A DNA stretch of 64,000 nt from Corynebacterium sp. sy039 (GTDB lineage: Bacteria; Actinomycetota; Actinomycetes; Mycobacteriales; Mycobacteriaceae). Below the pieces are notes generated by a model. That model was not told the origin of the DNA, searched no databases, and saw only the letters and a program-made list of their open reading frames with translations. Location: NCBI RefSeq assembly GCF_007904105.1, contig NZ_CP042325.1, positions 2,108,001 through 2,172,000 on the forward strand, read 5' to 3'. Shown piece by piece: positions 40,983-50,136 of this stretch (positions within the stretch are counted from its first letter, which is position 1; every line of letters begins with the position of its first letter). The translations under genes were made by a program, and so were the position numbers.

Positions 40983-41588
40983 ATGGCTACCTATGAATTG
41001 CCTCAGCTTGACTATGCATATGACGCGCTAGAGCCACATATCAGTGCAGAAATTATGGAGCTGCACCACACCAAGCACCACCAGAATTATGTTAATGGTG
41101 CAAACGCTGCCCTAGAGAAGCTAGAGCAGGCTCGTAAAGATGGTTCTATCGCTGCCGTTGTTACTGCTTTGTCTAAAGATTTAGCGTTCAACCTGGGCGG
41201 ACACACTAACCACTCTATTTTCTGGAAGAATCTTTCTCCTCAGGGCGGCGGTGAGCCAACTGGTGAACTCGCTGAAGCTATTGAGCGTGATTTTGGTTCT
41301 TTTGCTCAGTTCAAGGATCACTTCAGCGCTGCTGCTTTAGGTTTGCAAGGTTCTGGCTGGGCGGTATTGGGCTATGACCGCATTGCTAACCGCCTCGTTA
41401 TTGAGCAGATGACTGATCAGCAAGGCAACCTTTCTGTTAATCTCACTCCACTTCTTATGCTCGATATGTGGGAGCACGCTTTCTACCTGCAGTACAAGAA
41501 TGTTAAGGCAGATTATGTTAAGGCTGTCTGGAATGTATTTAACTGGGAGGATGTTGCAGCTCGTTTCGCAGCGGCAACCGCACAGTAA
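40983..41588 (+). CDS. sodA: Superoxide dismutase (Mn/Fe type)
   Basis: 201 residues, cytoplasmic. Fe/Mn-SOD signatures: [38 protein letters not shown] with the first His ligand, [22 protein letters not shown] with the second, and [17 protein letters not shown] with the Asp and third His. Gln in [14 protein letters not shown] is shared by many Mn enzymes but does not settle the metal. AGGAAAGGG lies upstream of the ATG. Terminator at 41605-41639. Confidence 0.97.
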   Translation: MATYELPQLDYAYDALEPHISAEIMELHHTKHHQNYVNGANAALEKLEQARKDGSIAAVVTALSKDLAFNLGGHTNHSIFWKNLSPQGGGEPTGELAEAIERDFGSFAQFKDHFSAAALGLQGSGWAVLGYDRIANRLVIEQMTDQQGNLSVNLTPLLMLDMWEHAFYLQYKNVKADYVKAVWNVFNWEDVAARFAAATAQ

Positions 41589-41604
41589 TTTCTAACTTTC
41601 TATC

Positions 41605-41639
41605 ACCCCCATCTTCGTACAAAAATGAAGATTGGGGGT
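41605..41639 (+). terminator. Terminator of sodA
   Basis: ACCCCCATCTTC pairs with GAAGATTGGGGGT (one bulged T), followed by TTCTCC on the plus strand, about 17 bases after the sodA stop. Confidence 0.8.
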
Positions 41640-41686
41640 TTCTCCTATCTAAGACAACCTGCTTTTAGCAGCACTAAAAAATAAAG

Positions 41687-41696
41687 CCCCCCCCCC
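41687..41696. repeat. Homopolymeric tract, 10 C on + strand
   Basis: Ten consecutive C in the region that originally led to the ABC transporter genes and is now separated from them by the IS insertion. A second long C tract besides the one at 3711. Confidence 0.95.
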
Positions 41697-41796
41697 AGGG
41701 GTAATGCCGATATGCTGTGTTCTACCAAAATTGACATCGAACATAACAACGAACACCCCGTTCTTCATGTCGGGGGAGGTTTTTACAATTTAAGAC

Positions 41797-42804
41797 ATGA
41801 CAACCACAGACATCATTAACCAAGTCAAAGAGATAATTTCCACAGTCACACCAGAAGAACGACAACACTTGATTGAACAGCTGGAGCAGTTGTTTCACGA
41901 GCCAGAGTATGGTGAGATTCTGTCACAATGTCCACGCTGCGAGTGTGATTCCGTTGTGCGCAAAGGCACATCAAAGGGCGGGCAACGCTATTTGTGTAAA
42001 GGGTGCCAGCGCACCTTTGGACACTCCACAAACAAAGTTCTCAAAACCTCCAAACTGTCTTTAGAGACATGGAGGAAGTTCGCTGAATGTTTTATCGACG
42101 GTGTAAGTGTTCGTCGTAGTGCCGAACGCTGCGGGGTTGCTGTTGCCACTGCTTTCTTTATGCGGCACCGTGTTCTTGAGCTGGTTGAGAAAAATGCTAA
42201 AAAAGTTACGGTGAACAGGGGAAACTTAGCTTATATCGATGAAACGTTTTTCCCTATTAACTATAAGGGGGCAGCTGTGCCTGATGGTGTTAAAGCTAAA
42301 AAGCGCGGCGGGTTAAGGAAGGGGAAAAGTCAGTCAAGGTTGTTGGTTTGTGTGGTTATGGGCGTGACATCTACGGGAAGTATTTTCCATCAAATTGCTG
42401 GATACAGTAGTATTTCTAAAAATACCGCCCGCCTAGCCCTTGGTGACATTGTTACGTCTGGTTGCACTGTTATCACGGACAAAGGTTCAGGCTATGTTTC
42501 AGCGCTAGAAGAACTTGGTGCTACCCACAGGGCTTATCATTCTAAAGATGACCGCGGCAAACTTGCGCCAATCAACGCACTGCACTCTAAAACCAAACGG
42601 TTTATGAGGCGTTTTAGCAGTGTCGCCTCCAAGAACCTACACCGCTATCTATCATGGATGGAATGGATCGACAACAACACAGAACGTGAAACGCTGGATA
42701 TTCTACGCCAATCCACATACACAGTTCATCGTTGCTCTATGAATAGTGAGCATATCCCACCAATGGATGATCTAACACGACGAACCATTACAGGCATGAT
42801 GTAG
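41797..42804 (+). CDS. IS1595-family (ISXO2-like) transposase
   Basis: 335 residues, intact. An N-terminal zinc ribbon (C45, C48, C67, C70 in CPRCECDSVVRKG and RYLCKGCQRTFG) is followed by a helix-turn-helix (VSVRRSAERCGVAVATAFFMRHRVLE) and a DDE nuclease core: AYIDETFFPINYKG, then VITDKGSGYVSALEELGATHRAY, then the distal LSWMEWIDN region. The ATG at 41797 follows GGGGGAGG by about 17 bases. The C-terminus (SEHIPPMDDLTRRTITGMM) is normal for the family. Confidence 0.93.
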   Translation: MTTTDIINQVKEIISTVTPEERQHLIEQLEQLFHEPEYGEILSQCPRCECDSVVRKGTSKGGQRYLCKGCQRTFGHSTNKVLKTSKLSLETWRKFAECFIDGVSVRRSAERCGVAVATAFFMRHRVLELVEKNAKKVTVNRGNLAYIDETFFPINYKGAAVPDGVKAKKRGGLRKGKSQSRLLVCVVMGVTSTGSIFHQIAGYSSISKNTARLALGDIVTSGCTVITDKGSGYVSALEELGATHRAYHSKDDRGKLAPINALHSKTKRFMRRFSSVASKNLHRYLSWMEWIDNNTERETLDILRQSTYTVHRCSMNSEHIPPMDDLTRRTITGMM

Positions 42805-43098
42805 CACGTAAAACGCCATAAACAAAGCTGGTTAATGTGCAGGAATCCTTGCTGGGATAAATGGTTGTGATACGTGGTAACTACACAACGTTATAGAAGC
42901 AATCATAGGTATGCGAAAAAAGGGAATGCCTAAAGCATTGAGTATCAATACAGTGCCTGCGCCAACCCACCGTTGGGGTTTAATGCCCTCCTTTTAGCAC
43001 CAATCATATTATTAGGTTTCGGCAACTCTTGGGCAGTTGCGGTAATTGTTTCTCGTTCAATCACTGTTCGTGCAGGTGAGGGGGTTTATTGTTAGTCT
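42805..43098. other. Non-coding right part of the IS element
   Basis: 294 bases between the transposase and the right inverted repeat. A short open frame ending at a TAG near 43094 would encode a hydrophobic peptide (ALLLAPIILLGFGNSWAVAV), possibly a passenger-gene remnant, but it has no convincing start. TATTGT at 43087-43092 lies six bases before an ATG in the repeat and could act as an outward promoter. Confidence 0.5.
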
Positions 43099-43164
43099 AT
43101 GTCAATTTTGGTAGAACACAGCAATGCCGATATCCCTCAAGAACTTCCGATATTATCGGAGGTT

Positions 43165-44004
43165 ATGACGATCAATCACACACTCAATACCCCTCAGGAT
43201 AGCCACCCGAACGCTGCGCTATCTCTACGTAATCTCACAAAAAATTATTCCGGGCATTTAGCAGTTAATAACCTTTCCCTCGACATCCCCCGCGGCAGTT
43301 TCTATGGCATTGTCGGCCCTAATGGAGCTGGCAAAACCACCGCCTTGATGATGGGCACCGGAATGCTCGAACCTTCACAGGGAAATGCGTGGGTATGCGG
43401 GCACCCACTGTGGGAAAAGGCTCCGCAAGAAGAAATCCTGGCAGCAAAACAATCCTATGGCCTGCTTGCCGACGGCCTGCCCGTCTTTGACCGACTCAGC
43501 GGCAAAGAATACTTAGAATATCTTGGCTATCTGCGTGGACTGGGTACTAAAGAGATTCAGACCCGGTCGGAAGAATTACTCCTCGCCCTTGATCTCCAAG
43601 ATGCAGGTAAGAAATACATTGTGGATTATTCCGCAGGTATGACCAAAAAGATTTTGCTTGCTGCTGCTCTATTGCACAGCCCTGAGGTATTGATCCTCGA
43701 CGAGCCACTAGAAGCCGTCGACCCTGTATCAGCGCAAATTATTCGCCAGATTCTTCACCAGTTCGTTTCCGCTGGCGGCACTGTGGTGATTAGCTCTCAT
43801 GTGATGGAATTGGTGGAAAATATCTGCTCACACGTCGCCATTATTAACAAAGGTACGGTACACGCTGCCGGCACTCTCGACGAAGTCCGCAACGGAATGT
43901 CATTGACCGATCGTTTCGTTAATGCAGTTGGTGGCAAGACCCTAGCAGATGGCAGCCTGGGCTGGCTCAACCATGCACAACCAGCAGCAGAACACGAGGA
44001 ATAA
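43165..44004 (+). CDS. ABC transporter ATP-binding protein
   Basis: 279 residues. Walker A GPNGAGKTTALMM, Q-loop region KQSYGLLADGLPVFDRL, a divergent signature YSAGMTKKILLAAALL and Walker B VLILDEPLEAVDP, with the switch His in VVISSHVME. Pairs with the permease two bases downstream. ATG at 43165 has GGAGG only two bases upstream, inside a perfect inverted repeat CCGATA-T-TATCGG. The same frame is open back to an ATG at 43099 inside the IS end, adding 22 residues; either may be used. The cargo is unknown. Confidence 0.85.
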   Translation: MTINHTLNTPQDSHPNAALSLRNLTKNYSGHLAVNNLSLDIPRGSFYGIVGPNGAGKTTALMMGTGMLEPSQGNAWVCGHPLWEKAPQEEILAAKQSYGLLADGLPVFDRLSGKEYLEYLGYLRGLGTKEIQTRSEELLLALDLQDAGKKYIVDYSAGMTKKILLAAALLHSPEVLILDEPLEAVDPVSAQIIRQILHQFVSAGGTVVISSHVMELVENICSHVAIINKGTVHAAGTLDEVRNGMSLTDRFVNAVGGKTLADGSLGWLNHAQPAAEHEE

Positions 44005-44006
44005 TC

Positions 44007-45605
44007 ATGAGTATCACACGCACTTTATTAAAACTGCAGCTTACTCTGTGGTGGCGTTCCGTCTCTACCCAAGCAGTCATGCTGCTGCTTTCCTTGCTTC
44101 AAGCAGGATCTCTCATTTTAACCACCCTAGCGTTCGGATTTTTTAGCTACTTCTCCCTTGTAGAAGACAAAAACATAACTGTTTTCATTAGCGTTATGGC
44201 ACTAGGTACATTGGTATATCTATTTGCAGCTTTCGTGTTACCTACTGGGGAATCCCAACCCGATCTAAGTGTTTTTGCACCACTACCACTGACCGCAAAG
44301 CATATTTTTCCTGGCTATACCATTGCGTTATTCCTCCAAACCCGCAGCATTACCGCCACGATTAACACCATCATCATGATGGTCATGGGAGCCTTGGGGT
44401 TTTCTCACGTGCACGGTGCTCTAGCAGCCCTACTATGGTGTTTAGGTTGCATAGTGCAATTGGTCATTACGGTTCTCCTTGGCGAAACACTAGCCGCCAC
44501 TTTGACTACCAGCATTGGCTCTGGCAAGCGTGAAACACTCAACTTGATTTTGGGTGTGGTATTCATCGTCATTATTCTCGGTGGTGCTTTCTTAAGTAAT
44601 GTCGGGATTAGCACTGGGGCACAGAACGTAATGTCAATGGCTCTTTCCGGAGTTAAGACCATCGGGGAATGGACACCGCTGGCCATCGCCGTTGCCACAG
44701 CTGCGCATTTACCGCAAACACCTGTGCTGGGCGTCGCGATGCTAATCCTCACTGTGATTTATGTGGCAGCAATTTTCTACCTATGGAAGGAATACTTACG
44801 CCGCGGTTTGACTCAGGTTTTGTCCGAGGGCAAGGACAGCGGTCGTGACGCAAAAAATTCTTCTTTGCTCCTACCTTCGCTACCAGCCACTACCCGCGGT
44901 GCACTCTACTCACGATACATTCGGTATCTCGTCCGCGATAAGCGCCTGCTCTACTCCATGCTGGTGTACCCATTGGCTATCATTTTTTATATTGGTGTTG
45001 GCCTATCCGCTAGTGATGTTGGGCACTTCGCCTGGATTGGCTGCTATTTTTCCAGCGTATTCGCTTTCCTTATGATCAGTAACACGCTAGGATTCGACGG
45101 CCCCTCAAATTGGGTACATATGTCTGCGGGAATACGTGCTCGTGACTTATTACAGACTCGTGCACGAGTGCTTATCGTAATCAACACTATTGCCATCATC
45201 GTTTTCACCAGTATCGTTGGCGCCTTCAAGGGCTTTAACGTCGTGTGGGGCATTAACACTTTCATGGCACTGTGCATTATGTTCTTCTCTACCGCACTCG
45301 GCTGTTATCTGGCAGTCAAGTTCCCAGAACCAACGAATAAACCAGGCAGCAATCTCTTTAAGGCAAGGCGCAGCAAAAACCTCGCGTCTCTCCTAGGACT
45401 CGTGCTCATTATCGCCTTCTCATTACCAGCAATCGCGTTGCTTATCTTCGGCTATAAGTTGGATTCTTCCGCTTTGCTCTGGGCTGGACTAGGCGCAGAA
45501 CTCATCATCACAATATGCGTATCTTTTTTCGCAATGCGTATGGCAGCCACAGCACTGGATACCTCCTGGCATAGGGTCTTTGCGCGAGTCAAAAACTATA
45601 ACTGA
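44007..45605 (+). CDS. ABC transporter permease
   Basis: 532 residues with about 12 hydrophobic segments in two halves separated by a soluble loop (KEYLRRGLTQVLSEGKDSGRDAKN). The second half begins ALYSRYIRYLVRDKRLLYSMLVYPLAIIFYIGVG, as in large ABC-2-type exporters. It follows the ATPase gene by two bases, with GAGGAATAATC before its ATG, so they form one exporter unit. Cargo not predictable. Its last 10 bases overlap the convergent nuclease gene. Confidence 0.8.
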   Translation: MSITRTLLKLQLTLWWRSVSTQAVMLLLSLLQAGSLILTTLAFGFFSYFSLVEDKNITVFISVMALGTLVYLFAAFVLPTGESQPDLSVFAPLPLTAKHIFPGYTIALFLQTRSITATINTIIMMVMGALGFSHVHGALAALLWCLGCIVQLVITVLLGETLAATLTTSIGSGKRETLNLILGVVFIVIILGGAFLSNVGISTGAQNVMSMALSGVKTIGEWTPLAIAVATAAHLPQTPVLGVAMLILTVIYVAAIFYLWKEYLRRGLTQVLSEGKDSGRDAKNSSLLLPSLPATTRGALYSRYIRYLVRDKRLLYSMLVYPLAIIFYIGVGLSASDVGHFAWIGCYFSSVFAFLMISNTLGFDGPSNWVHMSAGIRARDLLQTRARVLIVINTIAIIVFTSIVGAFKGFNVVWGINTFMALCIMFFSTALGCYLAVKFPEPTNKPGSNLFKARRSKNLASLLGLVLIIAFSLPAIALLIFGYKLDSSALLWAGLGAELIITICVSFFAMRMAATALDTSWHRVFARVKNYN

Positions 45606-47176
45606 GCCACCACTTGTTCTACCTGCGATAAGAGCGGTACACCAGGCGCGCCTTGGGCGAGCCAATGGCGTACTGCTCTTGTTGCTTTGCAATCGTCGCC
45701 ATTGTAGCTCAGTAGCATTTCCTTAGCTTGCTGTGGCGCTACGGCGCTATCCATGCCTATATCCATGCCTATTGCTTGGCGGTAAAGATTCATGCTCTCT
45801 TCGCCGTCAACGCCCTGTTCTCGCCATTGAAAACCTGCGATAGGTGCTACTTGTTTGAGCCCTAGCCCATGCGAGCCGGCAAGATATTTTTTCACATAGG
45901 CAAACACATCTATCCACTGGCTCGAACTGATAAATTCTTGTATCTCCTGTGGATGTGGCACTCCAGGCACTACGCCATAAAAGCGTTTGGCGCTAAACTT
46001 CAGCCAATGATTTTCTCCATGCGCGGAGTAGCAAAAAACCCCAAAACTTTTTCCCGCCGCTTGTGCTTCAGCGCGTTGAGTACATAGCCATTGCCAGAAT
46101 TGGGCAAAATTATGCCCTTCTGCCTCTGTGCCCACCTGCTCCCATAAGGAGAAACAACGATAGTGGTTGCCGTCGTAAGTTCCCCATAAATAGGCGCCTT
46201 GATCTAGATACGCTTCCACATCAATGTCGATTTCTACGTCGAACTGCGCAATACTATTGCGGTCGGTCAAAGTATCTCGTTTTAGCACCTCAATGCCAGT
46301 GCGCCACGCATAAGCCAGCACGGAATCTTCACCCTGATCTGCCCTAATGAGCTCCTCGACGGTGTTAATTCCTCGCTTTTGATATTTGCGAGCCAGATCC
46401 CCGCTCAGGAATAAGGACAAATCATCAGCCGCTATCAGTTCTGCCTCGCATTGGTGCCAGAACCGACATCCTGCGCATTCTCGTACTCGGTGAGGGCGAG
46501 TGGGAGTTGGTATTGCCAGAGCGCGGTCTAGTCCTTGTTGGAAAAAGTCAGTGTTGAGCAAAAACACCAAGGTGGAGTCTTGGCCGATCAGACCACCACG
46601 ATGGCAGCTCAGCCCCATATCGGTTAAGGCACGGTCTGCCATAGCAAGCCGGAATGAGTCGATGGCATGGTTTTTGAGCCGATAGTGCGCCCATGCGGAA
46701 TTGCCTAAGCCTAATCGCTTAGTTGCTACTACTTTCACTTTCGACGTCGGGTCAGGGCGCGCAACCCGATGGTGGGAGATAACCACTGGATAGTAGCTTC
46801 CATCTTTGCGACGCACCAAGGCAGCTACCTCTACTCGCATTTTTTGCTGATAGGCACTATTAACCTGTGGTTCTAGCGTCTCTAGCACTGCGTGCGTGAT
46901 GATATGTGCCCCTGCGGCAATGGCTTCGAGCGTGTCAAAGAATCGCAACTGGGCACTTTTTTCTTTATCCAAATCTATCCTGAGAAAATGGCGATTATCG
47001 CCTAATTGAGGTTTGAGAGGAAGAAGATCAAACACGCTCTGAGCTGCACTGGCATGACGCTGTTTGCGCTGGATAGCTGCGGTAGTTGCCGCTATATGCG
47101 GGTAGCGTTGTTTTTGCACCAAACGATAGCGACACCCTACTAGATTATCGGGGGTCAGAAAGTCATCGGTGCACAC
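45596..47176 (-). CDS. TM0106-family RecB-like nuclease
   Basis: 526 residues. Matches the TM0106-type layout: an N-terminal Cas4/RecB-like part (PHRVRECAGCRFWHQCEAEL with Cys typical of an iron-sulfur or zinc centre) and a C-terminal RNase H-like part (AQFDVEIDIDVEAYLDQGAYLWGTYDG; VFCYSAHGENHWL; LLSYNGDDCKATRAVRHWL, carrying conserved acids). The function in cells is not established; probably DNA or RNA processing. GTG start at 47176 has no ribosome site. Both ends are tightly packed against neighbours. Confidence 0.8.
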   Translation of the reverse strand: MCTDDFLTPDNLVGCRYRLVQKQRYPHIAATTAAIQRKQRHASAAQSVFDLLPLKPQLGDNRHFLRIDLDKEKSAQLRFFDTLEAIAAGAHIITHAVLETLEPQVNSAYQQKMRVEVAALVRRKDGSYYPVVISHHRVARPDPTSKVKVVATKRLGLGNSAWAHYRLKNHAIDSFRLAMADRALTDMGLSCHRGGLIGQDSTLVFLLNTDFFQQGLDRALAIPTPTRPHRVRECAGCRFWHQCEAELIAADDLSLFLSGDLARKYQKRGINTVEELIRADQGEDSVLAYAWRTGIEVLKRDTLTDRNSIAQFDVEIDIDVEAYLDQGAYLWGTYDGNHYRCFSLWEQVGTEAEGHNFAQFWQWLCTQRAEAQAAGKSFGVFCYSAHGENHWLKFSAKRFYGVVPGVPHPQEIQEFISSSQWIDVFAYVKKYLAGSHGLGLKQVAPIAGFQWREQGVDGEESMNLYRQAIGMDIGMDSAVAPQQAKEMLLSYNGDDCKATRAVRHWLAQGAPGVPLLSQVEQVVAQL

Positions 47177-47320
47177 AATTTATCTAGCATAACTGCTTAC
47201 CTCGGTTCCAAGCTAATGAAGACCACAGCATTTATGAATATAATGAATGAGGTATTAGGTACTAGCTACCCGTGGCTATTGCGGTTTTAGCAAAATAACT
47301 CAGGAGTTGTGATCTTTTCT

Positions 47321-47953
47321 ATGGGACTACTAAAGAAAGCACGTAAAAAGCGCGCGCAGGCTAAGAAAGAGCTAAAAGTGGCTAAGTCACGTGCACGTCA
47401 AGAAGTAAAATCAGCTGCAAAATTAGACCTCAAGCGCGATAAATTGCTTGCTAAACAGGAAAAGCACCTACTCAAAGAAGAGAAAAAAGGGCTAAAAGCA
47501 AAGCGTAAGCATGAAAAAGGACTTGCGAAAACTGAGTTAGAAAAACTCAAAGCAGGACAATTCAATAAAGACACTGTGCTGCGCTATTCCGGTGCTGCAC
47601 GTACCTTAGCACCGTTTATTCTGCCGCTACTCTACCGTGGTGTTGTTGCTGTGCGCGGACAACTCGACGCAAAGCGTGCCCAGCGTTTGGGAATCAGCAG
47701 TGAAGAACTAGGGCAATTCTCTGGTCATGGTGCCCCGCTCAAGGCACGTATTCTCAAAATGCGTGATCATGTCAAAACTACTCAGTTAGCTCCTGGCTTT
47801 ATTCAGGATGTGCACGATCGCCTTGATGAGCTTAGTGCTGCTGTCGATAATGCGGAATATATGACTACCGAACAGCGTAAACGCGCGCACCGCAGTATTG
47901 CTGCTGAATTAGATGCGCTCGCTCGTGAGATTCAGCATAAACTCACTAAATAA
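47321..47953 (+). CDS. DUF6474 family protein
   Basis: 210 residues. The first about 75 residues are a highly charged, Lys/Ala/Glu-rich helix, likely coiled coil. A hydrophobic stretch (RTLAPFILPLLYRGVVAVRGQL) may be a membrane-associating segment, followed by a soluble helical domain. Conserved in Corynebacterium and relatives; function unknown. ATG at 47321 starts the typical MGLLKKARKKR end; AGGAG lies 14 bases upstream, and the GTG at 47309 is too close to it. Confidence 0.78.
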   Translation: MGLLKKARKKRAQAKKELKVAKSRARQEVKSAAKLDLKRDKLLAKQEKHLLKEEKKGLKAKRKHEKGLAKTELEKLKAGQFNKDTVLRYSGAARTLAPFILPLLYRGVVAVRGQLDAKRAQRLGISSEELGQFSGHGAPLKARILKMRDHVKTTQLAPGFIQDVHDRLDELSAAVDNAEYMTTEQRKRAHRSIAAELDALAREIQHKLTK

Positions 47954-47976
47954 GCCACTGGCTTACGACCAAGGGT

Positions 47977-48615
47977 CTAGAGCACGCCTTGTTCACGCGC
48001 TGCGGCCACTGCTGAGGTGCGTGAACGCACGCCTAGTTTGTCATAAATATGTACCAGATGGCTCTTTACTGTTGCTTCTGAGAGCAAGAGGAGCCTGCCA
48101 ATATCGCGGTTCGACGAACCTGAGGCAACCAATTTCAACACTTCTAGCTCACGCGGGGTCAACGAGGTTCGCGGGGCGCGGACTCTGGTCATCAAGCGGT
48201 TAGCTACCGTAGGTGAGAGTGTGGAATCGCCTTCAGCGGCAGATCTTACTGCCGCTAGTAGTTCTTCTGGTGGTGCATCTTTGAGTAGGTATCCCAATGC
48301 GCCTGCTTCAATTGCCCCCAGAATATCAGCATCGGTGTCATAGTTTGTGACCACCAGCACATGAGGTGGCTTATGCATAGTGCGCTTAATCTCCGCTGTG
48401 GCATCCGCCCCCGACGCTAAACGCGTTCCTTCCACACCAGCGCCAAACCGTAGATCCATGAGAATAACATCAATGCCTCCTGCTTGTGCTGCAGAAATAG
48501 CTGCTTCTGCCGTTGCGACTTCTCCAATGACCTCGATATCCTCTGCGCTTTCTAATACCGCACGCAGTCCCAAGCGAACTATCTCATGGTCGTCGGCAAG
48601 CAAAACTCTAATCAT
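47977..48615 (-). CDS. hrrA: NarL/FixJ response regulator, HrrA-like
   Basis: 212 residues: receiver domain with LLADDHEIVRLG and the phospho-acceptor D54 in DVILMDLRFG, then a LuxR-type helix-turn-helix (LTPRELEVLKLVASGSSNRDIGRLLLLSEATVKSHLVHIYDKLGVRSRTSAV). Partner of the kinase 97 bases upstream. The position between the msrA/sodA block and a YidC paralog matches the heme-responsive HrrSA system of C. glutamicum and C. diphtheriae; the symbol is tentative. ATG at 48615 has AAGGTGG about 11 bases upstream; the GTG at 48639 is less likely. Confidence 0.82.
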   Translation of the reverse strand: MIRVLLADDHEIVRLGLRAVLESAEDIEVIGEVATAEAAISAAQAGGIDVILMDLRFGAGVEGTRLASGADATAEIKRTMHKPPHVLVVTNYDTDADILGAIEAGALGYLLKDAPPEELLAAVRSAAEGDSTLSPTVANRLMTRVRAPRTSLTPRELEVLKLVASGSSNRDIGRLLLLSEATVKSHLVHIYDKLGVRSRTSAVAAAREQGVL

Positions 48616-48712
48616 CTGCTGTAGTACCACCTTTCGCACTAGCTATATCATTATTTAGTTTAGCCACTTAGGTCGCAAAAGAATGACTTAGTGACTGTGG
48701 CACTGGCAACTT

Positions 48713-49951
48713 TTACGCCTCCACCGGCAATGCAACCGAAATAGCTGTCCCCTCCCCAGGCGTGGACTCCACCACCAAATTTCCGCCCTGCTCCTGGGCG
48801 CGCTGCCGCATGGCAGAAATACCGATATGCCCTAAACCTGCAGGTTGTGCTGCTAATTTTTCCGGATCAAACCCCTGCCCATTATCGACAACATCCAACC
48901 GCACTTCATCCTGAGCATAACTGAGAGTCACATGGCATAAACTCGCCTGCGAATGTTTTGCCACATTCCCCAATGCCCCCTGAGCAATCCTGAGCAACGC
49001 CGCCTCTGTGCGCATTGGCAATTGCTGTTCTTCTCCCTCCACCTCGATAATGACCTCGGGGCCAACAATATGCTCTGCAGCACGATGCAATGCCCCCTCC
49101 AAAGAGGTTTTAGATAATGCAGCAGGTTGCAAAGCTGCAATCATTGCGCGCGCCTCAGAAAGATTATCTGCCGCTGTTCGACGCGCCAATGCCATGCGCT
49201 CTAGTGGTGCTTTTTGTTCTTGTTGACTCAAGGAAGATTTCTTAATCTCCTGCTCAGCAACTCGTAATAACATCTGAATGCTCGATAATCCCTGAGCAAG
49301 CGTGTCATGAATTTCGTGTGCGATACGTTGACGTTCTGAAGCAATACCAGCAGCACGTTCAGTTTCTGCAAGTTGTTGTTGGGTTTGCAATAGTTGTTCA
49401 ATCAGGCTTTCGCGTTCTCTGCTTGCTTTCCACAATGCCTTAAAAGTCAGGTGGATACCGATGCACACCAGGGCAGATACTGCCGGACCCATAATTGCAC
49501 CGATAGTCAAATGTGGCCACTGGCTAATAATTGCCACCAGCATTGCGCCAAGCACACCAATGATTCCACGCGCATCTGGCCATAGTCGCAAGCATAAAAA
49601 GAATATCGGGAACACGAGATACACCGAAACTGGGATAATCGGCAGCATAATGATCCAAACGATCAACACAATAACCATGCTGACCAGTGGTTGCCATGCA
49701 TATCTATTCTGGATAATGCAGCTGGTATAAGCGGCAATGAATAAGGTACACAGCAGTACCCCAAGAAGCGCAACAGAGCGTTCGACGCCCACCAATGCCC
49801 CTAAACTTGCCATGATCAGCACAGCGGTGAGGATATTCATGGCTCGCTTAAAGTTGGCTGCTCCTGGCTGCGCATCATAATTATGCGCTGTGATATCAGT
49901 ATCAGCGATATTTTGGGTGACTTTTCGCAGTGGTGCCACACTAATGTGCAT
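48713..49951 (-). CDS. hrrS: Sensor histidine kinase, HrrS-like
   Basis: 412 residues. About six membrane helices in residues 35-170, a coiled linker (about 175-205), the HisKA_3 dimerisation helix with phospho-His in IAHEIHDTLAQGLSSIQ (about H215), and an ATPase domain with KHSQASLCHVTLSY and VDNGQGFDPE, then GLGHIGISAMRQRAQEQGG. No extracytoplasmic sensor domain, consistent with sensing in the membrane, as proposed for heme sensors. Heme specificity is inferred from gene order only. Confidence 0.82.
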   Translation of the reverse strand: MHISVAPLRKVTQNIADTDITAHNYDAQPGAANFKRAMNILTAVLIMASLGALVGVERSVALLGVLLCTLFIAAYTSCIIQNRYAWQPLVSMVIVLIVWIIMLPIIPVSVYLVFPIFFLCLRLWPDARGIIGVLGAMLVAIISQWPHLTIGAIMGPAVSALVCIGIHLTFKALWKASRERESLIEQLLQTQQQLAETERAAGIASERQRIAHEIHDTLAQGLSSIQMLLRVAEQEIKKSSLSQQEQKAPLERMALARRTAADNLSEARAMIAALQPAALSKTSLEGALHRAAEHIVGPEVIIEVEGEEQQLPMRTEAALLRIAQGALGNVAKHSQASLCHVTLSYAQDEVRLDVVDNGQGFDPEKLAAQPAGLGHIGISAMRQRAQEQGGNLVVESTPGEGTAISVALPVEA

Positions 49952-50136
49952 GGACTATCCTTTTCTTTTGGGTTTTTCTGTTCCCTCGGCAAGTCGAACT
50001 ATGCTGCCTCTATTCTATTGGGGATATGTGCCAGGTAAAAACGTGCTTTGGAATTTCATTTTGCATCTTATATACGTTGTTATGGTGTGAGCTGCACGCT
50101 ATTATCGCTTAGGGAAGAAAGGATCTATGAGCTACC

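Larger units (their letters stand above)
41714..43122 (+). mobile_element. Complete IS1595-family insertion sequence
   Basis: 1409 bp bounded by perfect 24-bp inverted repeats (41714-41737, beginning GCTGTGTTCTACC, and 43099-43122, ending in its complement). An 11-bp direct repeat AATGCCGATAT lies immediately outside both ends (41703-41713 and 43123-43133), taken as the target duplication; family duplications are usually 8 bp, so the exact boundary may lie a few bases off. It carries one intact transposase gene and about 290 bp of non-coding DNA before the right end. Intact ends and duplication suggest recent insertion. Confidence 0.92.
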
